The notes under the pieces are model-generated. The model ran no database searches. It was not told the origin of the DNA and saw nothing but the letters and a program-made list of their open reading frames with translations. Shown one piece after another: positions 1 through 8,588 of a stretch of DNA of 35,286 nucleotides. How positions within the stretch are numbered: position 1 is the stretch's first letter; the number at the start of each line of letters is the position of its first letter. The DNA lies in the NCBI GenBank assembly GCA_964426895.1, contig CAYRSH010000012.1, positions 1 through 35,286 of the forward strand, in the 5' to 3' direction. Position numbers and translations under genes: made by a program. The DNA comes from Caldipriscus sp964426895 (GTDB taxonomy: Bacteria; Hydrothermota; Hydrothermia; LBFQ01).

Positions 1-2
1 AT

Positions 3-8
3 TAGAAT
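3..8 (+). promoter_or_regulatory. -10 box of ileS (leaderless type)
   Basis: TAGAAT lies 8 bases before the ileS ATG, followed by TCCCACCT. The same TCCCACC spacer follows the -10 boxes of murC and lipA in this window. There is no Shine-Dalgarno sequence, so the transcript probably starts at or next to the ATG. The -35 region is outside the window. Confidence 0.5.
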
Positions 9-16
9 TCCCACCT

Positions 17-2785
17 ATGGGAAACTATAAGGACACATTGAATATGCCCAAAACGGATTTTCCGATGAGGGGGAATTTACCAGAAAGGGAGCCGATTTTC
101 CAAAAGATTTGGGAGGATAAGAAGGTTTTTAAAACCTTAAAGGAAAGGAATGCCCCCCTTTTCATACTCCACGACGGTCCCCCTTACTCAAACGGGCATA
201 TACACATAGGGCACGCCTTAAACAAGACATTAAAGGATATTTTGGTAAGGTATAAGGCTTTGAGGGGTTATAAAATCAGTTTTGTTTTGGGTTGGGATAA
301 TCACGGGATGCCCATTGAAAAGGAGGTTGTTGAAAACGATGAAGAAATAAAGAAACTCATTAAAGAGAGGGGTATAAAAGACCCCGAGGTTAAACTCAAA
401 ATTAGGCAAAAATGCCGGGAATTTGCCCAAAAGTGGGTTGAAATACAAAAAGAGGAGTTTAAGAGGCTTGGGGTTTTGACCGATTGGGATGACATTTACT
501 TAACCATGGACCCCGAAGTTGAGGCCGCAGAAACCGAACTTTTGGCGGATTTGGTTGATAAGGGTTATATCTATCGGGGTTATATGCCGTTGCCCTGGTC
601 AAGAGAAAGCCAAAGCGCATTGGCAATGGCGGAAATAGAGTATTACGAAAAGGAATCCCCTTCCCTTTGGTTTTTAACCAAGTGTTTGGATGAAGACTTT
701 TATATATTGGTTTGGACTACAACCCCTTGGACGCTATACGGAAACAGGGCTTTTGCATTTTCCCCGGATATGGAATATGTGTTTGTTGAAATAGACGGCA
801 AAACCGTCGTTTTCGGAAAGGATAACTACGAGAGGGTTAAGGAGGAACTCGGTTGGGATGCGGAAATAAAAAGGGTGGAGAAAGGTATTTACTTTGAGGG
901 TAAGCGTTTTCAACATCCATTATTTAAGGATAGGGTTTCCGTTGGTATATTGGCGCCCTTTGTATCATCCGAAGAGGGTTCGGGTATAGTTCATATAGCA
1001 CCCGGACACGGTAAGGAGGACTACGAAATAGGTAAGGTTTATAACTTAGAGGTTTTCTCACCGGTTGATGAGGTCGGGAACTTCACCGAAGAGGCGGATA
1101 AGCAAACCCAATACCCTTTAAATGTCGCCGGTAAGAGTATAGAAGATGGTGGTGAGTTGGCGGTTGAGAGGTTAAAGGAGTTGGGCTTCTTCGTAAAAAT
1201 CGGAAAATACAGGCACAGTTATCCACACGATTGGAGGTATAAAAAACCCCTAATTTTCAGGGCTACCGGTCAGTGGTTCTTATCCGTTGATCACGAGGAT
1301 TTGAGAAAAAGGGCCTTAGAGGCCATTAAGACAAAGGTTAAATGGCATCCACCCGAAAGTATAAATAGGATATACGCATCCGTTAAAGAGAGGCCTGATT
1401 GGGTAATATCAAGGCAAAGGGCTTGGGGTGTTTTCATACCAGCCGTTAGGTGTAAAAACTGCGGAAATGTAATACTCAACAGTGGTATTATCAGGAATTT
1501 GGCGAAAAGGATAAAAGAGGGTAATTCCGACGCTTGGATAACCGAGAATCTAAAAAACATGTTGCCGAAAGGGTTTAAGTGTGATAAGTGTGGGGGTGTT
1601 GAGTTTGAAAAGGAATACGATATACTTGATGTTTGGTTTGATTCCGGCTCAACGAATATTACGGTACTTGAAAGGAGAAAAATAGGGTGGCCTGCGGATG
1701 TGTATCTTGAAGGTTGGGACCAGCATAGGGGTTGGTTTAACGCCTCTTTGATGATAGGTATGGCTGCAAAGGGAGAACCCCCATATAAGGCGGTTATAAC
1801 CCACGGCTTTGTATTGGATCACCTCGGAAGGGCAATGCATAAATCCCTTGGGAATGTAGTATCCCCTCAGGAGATCATAGGGAAGTTCGGTGCGGATGTT
1901 TTAAGGCTTTGGGCTTCATCTTCCGATTATACCGAGGATTTACGCATAGGGGATGAGATAATGGCAAGGGTTGTTGATGCTTATAGAAAGATAAGAAACA
2001 CTTACAAATACCTTTTATCCAACCTCTACGATTTTGATAAACCCTTGGAGTATGAAGAACTCTTACCCTTGGATAGATGGGCTTTAAGCGTTTTGTATAA
2101 CCTCGTATCGGAATGCTTGGAACACTACGATAACTTTGAGTTTGAAAAGGTTTTCAGAAAGTCTTATGACTTTATAGTTGATATGTCCTCCTTCTACTTT
2201 GAGACCTTAAAGGATAGGTTATACACATTTGCACCGACAAGCCGGGAGAGGAGATCCGCCCAAACATCCCTTTACTACATACTATATCACCTACTTATGG
2301 TATTCGCACCAATAATCCCCCATACGGTTGAAGAGGCTTGGGGATTTTCACCATTTAAGGAATGGGCTTTTAGCCCCTTCTTGGAGGTTTGGAAGGAATT
2401 ACCGGAAAAGTTTAAAAACGAGAAACTTGAAAGGGATTTAGGCCTTTTGTTAAAGATGAGGGAAGAGGTTTATCCCGCCTTGGAGGTTTTAAGAAGGGAT
2501 AAAAAAGTTATAGGTCAAAACCTTGATGCTAGGATAGAGTTTAAGCCTAAGGATGAGTATAAACCCTTGTTAGAAGAATACAAACCCTACCTTTTGGAAA
2601 TATTCGGTGTTTCCCAATTCGTTATAACGGATGAGCCTCATGGGGATGAGAGGATAGAGGGGGAGTTTGGGCTTTGGGCGGTTTCCCACGCAAAAGGTGA
2701 GAAATGCCCGAGGTGTTGGATGTGGTTTGAGGAGCCCTTTGATGAGGTATGCCCCAAGTGTAAAAGGGCTTTGAGTCTTACCTGA
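17..2785 (+). CDS. ileS: Isoleucyl-tRNA synthetase
   Basis: Class I aminoacyl-tRNA synthetase that charges tRNA-Ile with isoleucine in the cytoplasm; 922 residues, close to the usual bacterial length. The N-terminus (MGNYKDTLNMPKTDFPMRG) matches bacterial IleRS and fixes the start. HIGH is at residues 63-66. The KMSKS loop reads AMHKSL near 606-611, a variant I recall from other bacterial IleRS. A Cys pair (CKNC) and a second (CDKC) lie in the domain just before the WFDSGS region, and the C-terminal zinc module has CPRC...CPKC in the last 25 residues. The editing domain with its TTTPWT segment is present. The 3' end overlaps the convergent gene on the minus strand by 8 bases. A -10 box sits directly upstream, consistent with a leaderless message. 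Identification is secure. Confidence 0.98.
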   Translation: MGNYKDTLNMPKTDFPMRGNLPEREPIFQKIWEDKKVFKTLKERNAPLFILHDGPPYSNGHIHIGHALNKTLKDILVRYKALRGYKISFVLGWDNHGMPIEKEVVENDEEIKKLIKERGIKDPEVKLKIRQKCREFAQKWVEIQKEEFKRLGVLTDWDDIYLTMDPEVEAAETELLADLVDKGYIYRGYMPLPWSRESQSALAMAEIEYYEKESPSLWFLTKCLDEDFYILVWTTTPWTLYGNRAFAFSPDMEYVFVEIDGKTVVFGKDNYERVKEELGWDAEIKRVEKGIYFEGKRFQHPLFKDRVSVGILAPFVSSEEGSGIVHIAPGHGKEDYEIGKVYNLEVFSPVDEVGNFTEEADKQTQYPLNVAGKSIEDGGELAVERLKELGFFVKIGKYRHSYPHDWRYKKPLIFRATGQWFLSVDHEDLRKRALEAIKTKVKWHPPESINRIYASVKERPDWVISRQRAWGVFIPAVRCKNCGNVILNSGIIRNLAKRIKEGNSDAWITENLKNMLPKGFKCDKCGGVEFEKEYDILDVWFDSGSTNITVLERRKIGWPADVYLEGWDQHRGWFNASLMIGMAAKGEPPYKAVITHGFVLDHLGRAMHKSLGNVVSPQEIIGKFGADVLRLWASSSDYTEDLRIGDEIMARVVDAYRKIRNTYKYLLSNLYDFDKPLEYEELLPLDRWALSVLYNLVSECLEHYDNFEFEKVFRKSYDFIVDMSSFYFETLKDRLYTFAPTSRERRSAQTSLYYILYHLLMVFAPIIPHTVEEAWGFSPFKEWAFSPFLEVWKELPEKFKNEKLERDLGLLLKMREEVYPALEVLRRDKKVIGQNLDARIEFKPKDEYKPLLEEYKPYLLEIFGVSQFVITDEPHGDERIEGEFGLWAVSHAKGEKCPRCWMWFEEPFDEVCPKCKRALSLT

Positions 2786-3746
2786 GTATAACCCTCTTTA
2801 TACCCCTTTTGCCCTTTATGAAGTATACACCTTTTGGTAGTTTTTGGCTTGTTGATACCCTCTGACCCATAATGTTATAAACCTCTATTTCTCCGGACGC
2901 ATATATGTTCCCATTTTCATCAACCGATATGGGGTCGTCGTATCCGGCTGTACAGGTATATGTCTCGGGATCAACCGATGTTATGGATATTACGCTAACA
3001 TTTGGAGATACGCAGTCGGATCCGCTAGAATTAAATTGCCAGTTTACGGAGGTTGCCGCTGGTGGAACCATAGATGAAACATCGGCTTCCCACCATCCAT
3101 AATGGTTGCCCGGCGTACTCCCATTGCATGTATAAACAAAACTGGAATTAAAATATAAAGTGTTTGAATCTCCATCCTGGCAATCCCCACCCGTAAAGGA
3201 TGCCTTGGCTTATGGGCTTGCCGTAGCGGTAAACCCGCTCTGTGTCCAGGGATATGATGTGAAGGTTAATGAGGATAGATGTTCCGCACCGGCATATATG
3301 CTTATGGTTCTAATGGGTTCGGAACCTTCGCAATACACAACATACAAAGATGCCCCATCCGCTCCCGGTGTGGTGGGAAGGGATGAGGGTACGGAAATCG
3401 TATAAGTTCCATTACCGGAAACGAGAGCGGTAACATCCGCTACATAGTTAAGGTAGGAACCCGTTCCCCAACATAATGATGATGTTGAACCTACCACCGA
3501 GCCCGTTATTGGGGTGCCATTGAAATTTATATTGGCCAAATCGGAGGTGCTATTACACTCACAACCCCAGAATAGTAAAGCCTTTACTATTGAAGCGCCG
3601 GCCGGAATTCCCGATATGGTTATACTTCCCGTGGTGGTTGACCAGAACGAAGTCGCCCCTGAAACGAAATTACCCCTTAAAACTCCTCTATAATATTGAG
3701 TAAGGGGTGTTAATAAAACTACCTCCTTTGTACCAAAAGGTGCCAA
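2778..3746 (-). pseudogene. Secreted DUF3344-like protein with C-terminal sorting tag, broken by an in-frame stop
   Basis: One continuous reading frame is interrupted by a single TAA at 3210-3212. The 178 codons before it encode a beta-sandwich-like segment (YYRGVLRGNF, ITISGIPAGASIVKALLFWG) resembling DUF3344 domains. The 143 codons after it continue in the same frame (FTGGDCQDGDSNTLYFN...) and end in a por-type tag (VYNIMGQRV...LPKGVYFIKG). The 5' end is also poor: the frame opens only at a TTG (3744-3746), an in-frame stop lies at 3765-3767, and there is no ATG or signal peptide before the domain. It was probably an exported cell-surface protein that lost its 5' end and gained a nonsense mutation. 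A base error at 3210-3212 is possible but would not restore the missing signal peptide. It is the last gene of a minus-strand cluster of tagged proteins. Confidence 0.7.
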
Positions 3747-3777
3747 ACCTAAATTTTGGATTGTTTAAGTGTGGGGT

Positions 3778-4692
3778 CTATTTACTTATTACCTTCTTAA
3801 CCCTTTTTCCAACCCTTACGAAATAAACGCCCTTTGGTAGTTTCTGGGTGTTGTAAAGAGCCCCTTTGCCCCTACAAATAAGCCTTCCATTTACATCGTA
3901 AAGTTCATATACTTGTCCTTTTGTTTCCTTAATTGGTTTTTCCGCAACTTTTGTGAATATGAGTTCCCTTATGTAAAACGGTGATAGGGTAATATTCGCC
4001 GAGGCATGCAAACTGTCCGATGTGGATGTGCGTATGTAATCGTACTCGTATATGTATTCCGCGGTATCCGATCTGAGGTACTCGTATCCTATGTAAGGGA
4101 GGTATTTGCCCCTTAAAATAAACTTAAATGTGTGCTTGAAGTTTTTGTGCATAATCGTATCCGATGAATCCGCGTAAAGTATCATAGGCCTTGTGAGTTT
4201 AAAAATAACCGTTATCGTATCCGTTTCAATCTTTACACTATCCGTAGATACAAATGTTATTCCTATATTAGAACTATCAACAAACAAGCTATCGCTTATG
4301 CCGTCCGCATCCAAATCCATTATAGGAACCATACGGCCTGCGGGTTGTATGCATGTATCAACAACCTGCCAAGTATAGGACATAACCAAGGGAAACCTCA
4401 AAAAGCGTAAGTATATAGGGTAATTTATGGAGTTAATATTTATCTTAATAGCATCCGTTAAAAACTCCCCGTCATAGTAAGCCTTTAAAGAATCATAGGT
4501 GTAATATATGGTATCTTCGCTTATATAAACCGCCACATCGGAGGGGGAAGAACATTTTGTAGTTGTTGTGGTTAGTATAACGCTATCCTTTTCAACGGAT
4601 GTATATGGAGAACCTTTATACATTACCTGATAAAACCTAAAACTCCCCGCCGTATAACCCGCAAAGTCAAGACTCGCAATTAAATACATCAT
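3778..4692 (-). CDS. Secreted protein of unknown function with C-terminal sorting tag
   Basis: 304 residues. I do not recognise the main domain; it is rich in beta-strand patterns, Asp, Ser and Tyr. It contains a DLDADGISDS segment near the middle that resembles the Asp-rich calcium loops of thrombospondin-3-like or dockerin-type repeats. The last about 45 residues form a por-type tag (YELYDVNGRLICRG ... LPKGVYFVRVGKRVKK), implying export and attachment or release at the cell surface. The N-terminus is only MMYLIASLDFAG before polar sequence, a very short signal. The start is firm because AGGAGGTG ends 5 bases upstream, inside the stop region of the preceding gene. It is probably co-transcribed with the lipoprotein and metalloprotease genes upstream. 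Confidence 0.75.
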   Translation of the reverse strand: MMYLIASLDFAGYTAGSFRFYQVMYKGSPYTSVEKDSVILTTTTTKCSSPSDVAVYISEDTIYYTYDSLKAYYDGEFLTDAIKININSINYPIYLRFLRFPLVMSYTWQVVDTCIQPAGRMVPIMDLDADGISDSLFVDSSNIGITFVSTDSVKIETDTITVIFKLTRPMILYADSSDTIMHKNFKHTFKFILRGKYLPYIGYEYLRSDTAEYIYEYDYIRTSTSDSLHASANITLSPFYIRELIFTKVAEKPIKETKGQVYELYDVNGRLICRGKGALYNTQKLPKGVYFVRVGKRVKKVISK

Positions 4693-4702
4693 TTTACACC
4701 TC

Positions 4703-5389
4703 CTATTCTATCCATTTTAAACCCTTTATATCCTTTCTAAAACCTATCCAAACGGTTATGCTGTCATTATACATACCTGAAACCTTCAATTTACCATACA
4801 TTTGAGGATTGGAGGTTATCCAAAGGGCATGCTCCCCGGAAACCTTTATGGTATCGTAATATCCCGTATCGGGTGCTATTTTGAACCTTCCGGGGTATGA
4901 AATTTTAATACCGTTCCCGACGGCGTATATACTCGTATCAATCTTTACAAACTTGATATAAGGGGGATTTGCCATATTTCCCTTTACAACCCTCGTATTT
5001 CCCCCGGTATCAACTTCCAAAGCGTTATAAGTCGTGTCGCTCAGTTTAAGGGTGTTATCGCTAAACATTATAAACCAAAGAATGTATCCCGAACATTCAT
5101 AACACCTCGCCCTCATTTCCCCTATTAAATCCACAAATGGTTCGTTGAAAACAACCGTTGTATCATCCTTTAAGTACAATTCCACTGTACCATCCGTGGA
5201 ATGTCCCCTTATTAAAATGTAGTCGTATTCATCTACCTTTGAAATCCTAACATTCAAAGCCTTACCGTCGTTTATAGGACTCGCATTAAATATTTCACAA
5301 CTTCCCGTTGTACCGTCGCCCATACACAGATTTTTTAAGCATGAATAAAAAACCAATGTAATAGGCAAAACCCAAAAAACCTTTTTCAT
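4703..5389 (-). CDS. Putative lipoprotein of unknown function
   Basis: 228 residues. The N-terminus MKKVFWVLPITLVFYSC has a basic n-region, a hydrophobic core and a Cys at 17 preceded by Ser, which suggests a lipoprotein signal, although Phe at -3 is atypical. The mature part is beta-rich with no recognised domain and lacks the C-terminal tag of its neighbours, which fits anchoring by lipid instead. The start overlaps the stop of the upstream metalloprotease gene as ATGA, so the two are probably translationally coupled. The gene product may act with the metalloprotease, but this is inferred only from position. Confidence 0.7.
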   Translation of the reverse strand: MKKVFWVLPITLVFYSCLKNLCMGDGTTGSCEIFNASPINDGKALNVRISKVDEYDYILIRGHSTDGTVELYLKDDTTVVFNEPFVDLIGEMRARCYECSGYILWFIMFSDNTLKLSDTTYNALEVDTGGNTRVVKGNMANPPYIKFVKIDTSIYAVGNGIKISYPGRFKIAPDTGYYDTIKVSGEHALWITSNPQMYGKLKVSGMYNDSITVWIGFRKDIKGLKWIE

Positions 5390-7605
5390 CTTATAACCTC
5401 CTTTTTTACCTTGCCGTTTTTAATAATAAAATAAACCCCTCTTTTCTTTTTATTAACCCTTCTTCCCAAAACATCATATACTTTAACATTTCCGGTATCC
5501 GCCGATTTAATTTCTGATTTTTGTAGAGAGAACAAACAGTCGTAGGTTTCGTCATTGTAAAATATTTCCACGGTATCCGATGATTCACCCCTATTTCCCC
5601 AAATATCCACAGGTATCACAAGAAACTTATAGGATACACATGGACCTATGTTCTCCAATATAGTGGTATCGTTTGTAAATCTGTAAAACACAAAATCGGA
5701 ACCGTCTATGCTTCTAAAAACTTCATAACCATGAAGGTCAAATTCTTTATTCTGCATCCAAGTAATTCTAACCGTATCGTTTATGGTATCAAGACTTTCT
5801 ACTGTTATACCCAGAACCTTCTCTGGGGGGATTCTTAAATTCCTTCTAATGGGTATATCGTTAAACAATCCGGGGTATATCCATTGAGGCAAAGAATCCT
5901 TTATCCAATATGTTTCCATAAAGCTCAAATAAGACGATGTATAATAAACCCTTATATTTTCCTGCCTAATGCTATAAGGACTCGCAAACAAGCCGTTTGT
6001 ATCCCTTGTTGTGATACTACCTATATGAACATCTATATTTTTTTCGGCCCCAACAGCACCGTTTATGCTGCGATTTGTATAAATTGGGCCCAAAACTATT
6101 TCGGCATATATGGGAATATCCTCCCTATTCGGAGAACAGAATAGCGTATCACAAACTTGGATTTTAAACCTTTCTTTCAAGACATTCCCACCGCTACCTA
6201 TACCCAAACTAATAGTTGCCACGCCCGATGAGTCCGTGATTAATAAGGTATCCTTTATTAGCATACCTGATGAGTTCCAAACCCTCATCCTTAAAACGGC
6301 GTTATCCACGGGTTTTTCCATTATAAGTTCCCGCCGGTAGTAAAATGTTTTTAAATCAAGGGTTGTGGTAGGTATATTATATGTGGTTATTGCAAGGTTA
6401 TATTGTAATCTCCCTTTTCTGGATGATATGGGATAATTGTTAAAGAATGCCGGTTGATTATTAAACCAATTCCTAAAAGTCTGCCCTTCAATAGGACCAC
6501 TACCAAAAGATGGAACGGCTAACCAGTTTAAGTATAAATCATAGGTATAAGGAGGCCTTACAATTGTTGGGGGAATATTGCATAGGTTGTTATTAAAGTT
6601 TAAAAAGAAATTTGAATTTGCCAAATACACCTTTATCCACAAATAACCCCAAGTTGAATACCTCGCATCCCAAAGAGGTTCATATGCAAAGGCATAAAAG
6701 TTCCCCCACCACAGATTTGAGCCTATAAAAGGTAAGTTGAAATATTGGTGGAAAACATAAGTATCTTCGTTTGTATAATTTGTATTGATAAAACCACAAG
6801 CGATTCCATATATTCTGCAAAGTTCCTTTGTAGCTAAAATTTTGCCAGCCTCCGCATGACCCTCCTCATACTGCGGGTATGTCAATATCCAGTTTAACCT
6901 AAACGCATGAAATAACTCGTGGGTTAATAACGCATCGTCATCCTCATCATCAAGCGTATCTCCCTCCGGATTTATAACTATATACCCGTTATCATCCCAA
7001 GGCCAAAGGGTGCATCCAAACTCACCCGTTATCACAAAGCAAACCGCATTATACCAAGGGGCGCAGGTTATTCCTTTATCAGAAGGAACATCGTCATCTT
7101 TTATTATCTTCACATAGGGGTTTCCAGTGTAAAATATTTTCGGTGTCATAAAGGCTTGTCCATATATACCCTCTATTATCGGTATAATCCTGCTTAGATG
7201 ATTGTTTATCCTTGAAACCTCCGCACTCGTCCATCCACCACCTATGCATGTCCTCAACCTCTTTCTTACACAAAAGGCATCGGGTTTATAAAATGTGTCC
7301 CTTGGAGGTTCTATTGGCTTACCCTTCCTTACGAGTATGGGCTGAACATCCTTAACACCGTTGTCAAAGGCTTTCCTTATCTCTTTTAACGATATTTGCC
7401 TTAGCCTTTCAATAACCTGAGGGTTTTTTGAGAGCTTTTGTAAATCAAAGAGCAAACTGTCGGGTATATCAGGCGGAACTTCTATCGGCACTATTACCGA
7501 ATACCCCTTACCCACCATAAGCAAAAAGACTAGCAGGAATTTGAGGAGAGACCCAGAAACCTTAAACCTACGGCCAAAAGCGCCATTTAAAGTTATCCCG
7601 ACCAT
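5386..7605 (-). CDS. Secreted gluzincin-like zinc metalloprotease with Fn3-like domain and sorting tag
   Basis: 739 residues. A signal peptide with basic residues (RRFK) and a hydrophobic core (LLKFLLVFLLMVGKGYS) covers residues 12-36. The catalytic region shows HELFH at 229-233 (HExxH) and EEGHAE at 247-252, which fits the third zinc ligand and xEGxAE pattern of gluzincins; the M-family cannot be set by eye. An Asp/Glu-rich stretch (GDTLDDEDDDALLT) sits just before the active site. Around 610-700 is a fibronectin type III-like domain (ITWMQNKEFDLHGYEVFR). The final residues form a por-type tag (VKVYDVLGRRV...RGVYFIIKNG). The likely role is an extracellular or surface protease. It has a consensus promoter (TTGACA, 18 bases, TATAAT) whose -10 ends 8 bases before the ATG, and it is the first gene of the cluster. 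Confidence 0.75.
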   Translation of the reverse strand: MVGITLNGAFGRRFKVSGSLLKFLLVFLLMVGKGYSVIVPIEVPPDIPDSLLFDLQKLSKNPQVIERLRQISLKEIRKAFDNGVKDVQPILVRKGKPIEPPRDTFYKPDAFCVRKRLRTCIGGGWTSAEVSRINNHLSRIIPIIEGIYGQAFMTPKIFYTGNPYVKIIKDDDVPSDKGITCAPWYNAVCFVITGEFGCTLWPWDDNGYIVINPEGDTLDDEDDDALLTHELFHAFRLNWILTYPQYEEGHAEAGKILATKELCRIYGIACGFINTNYTNEDTYVFHQYFNLPFIGSNLWWGNFYAFAYEPLWDARYSTWGYLWIKVYLANSNFFLNFNNNLCNIPPTIVRPPYTYDLYLNWLAVPSFGSGPIEGQTFRNWFNNQPAFFNNYPISSRKGRLQYNLAITTYNIPTTTLDLKTFYYRRELIMEKPVDNAVLRMRVWNSSGMLIKDTLLITDSSGVATISLGIGSGGNVLKERFKIQVCDTLFCSPNREDIPIYAEIVLGPIYTNRSINGAVGAEKNIDVHIGSITTRDTNGLFASPYSIRQENIRVYYTSSYLSFMETYWIKDSLPQWIYPGLFNDIPIRRNLRIPPEKVLGITVESLDTINDTVRITWMQNKEFDLHGYEVFRSIDGSDFVFYRFTNDTTILENIGPCVSYKFLVIPVDIWGNRGESSDTVEIFYNDETYDCLFSLQKSEIKSADTGNVKVYDVLGRRVNKKKRGVYFIIKNGKVKKEVIR

Positions 7606-7613
7606 AAGAATGT

Positions 7614-7643
7614 ATTATAAGGGGGAAACTACCTCAATGTCAA
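7614..7643 (-). promoter_or_regulatory. Consensus sigma-70 promoter of the metalloprotease gene
   Basis: On the minus strand TTGACA (7638-7643) and TATAAT (7614-7619) are separated by 18 bases, and the ATG follows the -10 box after 8 bases. The -35 box lies inside the last codons of folE. No Shine-Dalgarno sequence fits in this space, so this is the clearest leaderless promoter in the window. Confidence 0.75.
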
Positions 7644-8201
7644 ATTTCTACCGATGTTATGCAAAAACTCTTCCCTTGTCCTTATATCCTCCTTAAAAAC
7701 CCCAAGCATTGCGCTTGTTATCATTTTATTCCTAGGCTTCTTAACACCCCTCATAACGGAACACATATGAACGGCTTCTATAACAACGGCAACGCCGAGG
7801 GGATTTATAAGGGAATTTATGGCCTCCGCTATTTCCACGGTCATTTTTTCTTGTATTTGGAGTCTTTTAGCAAACATATCAACTATCCTTGGGATTTTTG
7901 AAAGTCCTATAACTTTTCCCTTGGGTATATATGCAACATGCGCAACACCAAAAAACGGCAACATATGGTGTTCGCACATTGAGTAAAAGTCAATGTCCTT
8001 AACTATAACCATCTCATCGTAATCCGCTTCAAATATCGCACCGTTTAGGATTTCTTCTAAATTCTGATTATAGCCGGCAAATATCTCTTCAAACATCCTC
8101 GCTATTCTCTTGGGTGTATTTCTTAATCCGTCCCTTTCGGGATCTTCACCTATTTCCAAAAGCAGCTGCTTTATAAGGCTTTCAACCCTTTCCCTATTCA
8201 C
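7629..8201 (-). CDS. folE: GTP cyclohydrolase I (type IA)
   Basis: 190 residues; converts GTP to 7,8-dihydroneopterin triphosphate, the first step of tetrahydrofolate (or queuosine) biosynthesis, in the cytoplasm. The family pattern is complete: the N-terminal helix with DPERDGLRNTPKRIARM, the zinc ligands Cys76 and His79 within CEHHMLPFFG and Cys147 within HMCSVMRG, and the IGLSKIPRIVDMFAKRLQIQE segment. The start is GTG, one base after the gatC stop, so the gene depends on the tRNA-Gln/gatC transcript. There is no clear Shine-Dalgarno sequence. The promoter of the next gene lies inside its 3' end. Confidence 0.97.
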   Translation of the reverse strand: MNRERVESLIKQLLLEIGEDPERDGLRNTPKRIARMFEEIFAGYNQNLEEILNGAIFEADYDEMVIVKDIDFYSMCEHHMLPFFGVAHVAYIPKGKVIGLSKIPRIVDMFAKRLQIQEKMTVEIAEAINSLINPLGVAVVIEAVHMCSVMRGVKKPRNKMITSAMLGVFKEDIRTREEFLHNIGRNLTLR

Positions 8202-8202
8202 T

Positions 8203-8463
8203 TTAAGTTTTTCTGCCTATTGGTGAAATAAACCTTATAAATCCTTCAACCTTTTCGGGTGCGGATTTTATTGGGTCATCATAATCCCATTCAAAAGCGT
8301 TATCCTCCCTTAAGGGTGTAAAACCCTCATATGGGGTAAATAGGGGCTCAACATCGGGAACTTTTTCCAGAACCTCGGCCCATTTAATTATACCTTCAAG
8401 GTCTTTTTTCAAGTTGCCATCAAAGTTTAACTTTGATAAATCTGAAATCTTCTTAATATCCAA
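8203..8463 (-). CDS. gatC: Glutamyl/aspartyl-tRNA(Gln/Asn) amidotransferase subunit C
   Basis: 86 residues with the GatC layout: an N-terminal helix (KKISDLSKLNF), a central helix ending in VLEKVPDVEPLFTPYEGFTPLREDNA, and a short C-terminal tail. GatC stabilises GatA in the GatCAB complex, which converts Glu-tRNA-Gln to Gln-tRNA-Gln. The only plausible start is TTG at 8461-8463, because no ATG lies in the conserved N-terminus. It begins one base after the 3' end of a tRNA-Gln gene, the substrate of the same enzyme. No gatA or gatB is in the window. The sequence is short and divergent, but the context supports it. Confidence 0.85.
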   Translation of the reverse strand: MDIKKISDLSKLNFDGNLKKDLEGIIKWAEVLEKVPDVEPLFTPYEGFTPLREDNAFEWDYDDPIKSAPEKVEGFIRFISPIGRKT

Positions 8464-8464
8464 A

Positions 8465-8536
8465 CTGGGGCGGGAGGACTCGAACCTCCACTACCAGATC
8501 CAAAGTCTGGCGTCCTGCCAATTAGACGACGCCCCA
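8465..8536 (-). tRNA. tRNA-Gln (anticodon UUG)
   Basis: The minus strand gives a complete cloverleaf: acceptor TGGGGCG paired with CGCCCCA plus discriminator G, D-arm GTCGTCTAATTGGCAGGAC, anticodon stem-loop CCAGA-CTTTGGA-TCTGG with anticodon TTG, and T-arm GGAGG-TTCGAGT-CCTCC. The U1-A72 end is typical of tRNA-Gln. CCA is not encoded. A TATAAT box lies 12 bases upstream, and gatC follows after one base. Confidence 0.97.
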
Positions 8537-8548
8537 GTTAAGGTGAAT

Positions 8549-8554
8549 ATTATA
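8549..8554 (-). promoter_or_regulatory. -10 box of the tRNA-Gln/gatC/folE transcript
   Basis: TATAAT on the minus strand, ending 12 bases before the tRNA 5' end. This would give a primary transcript with about 5 extra 5' bases for RNase P to remove. No convincing -35 box is seen. Confidence 0.55.
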
Positions 8555-8588
8555 AAGGTGAAAAGTTTTTTGGTTTAAAAGTTTATCC

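Noticed and set aside
3716..3727. AAAGGAGGT as the ribosome site of the DUF3344-like gene
   Set aside because: The only start-like codon at the right distance is ATT in another frame, and the site lies inside the domain sequence.
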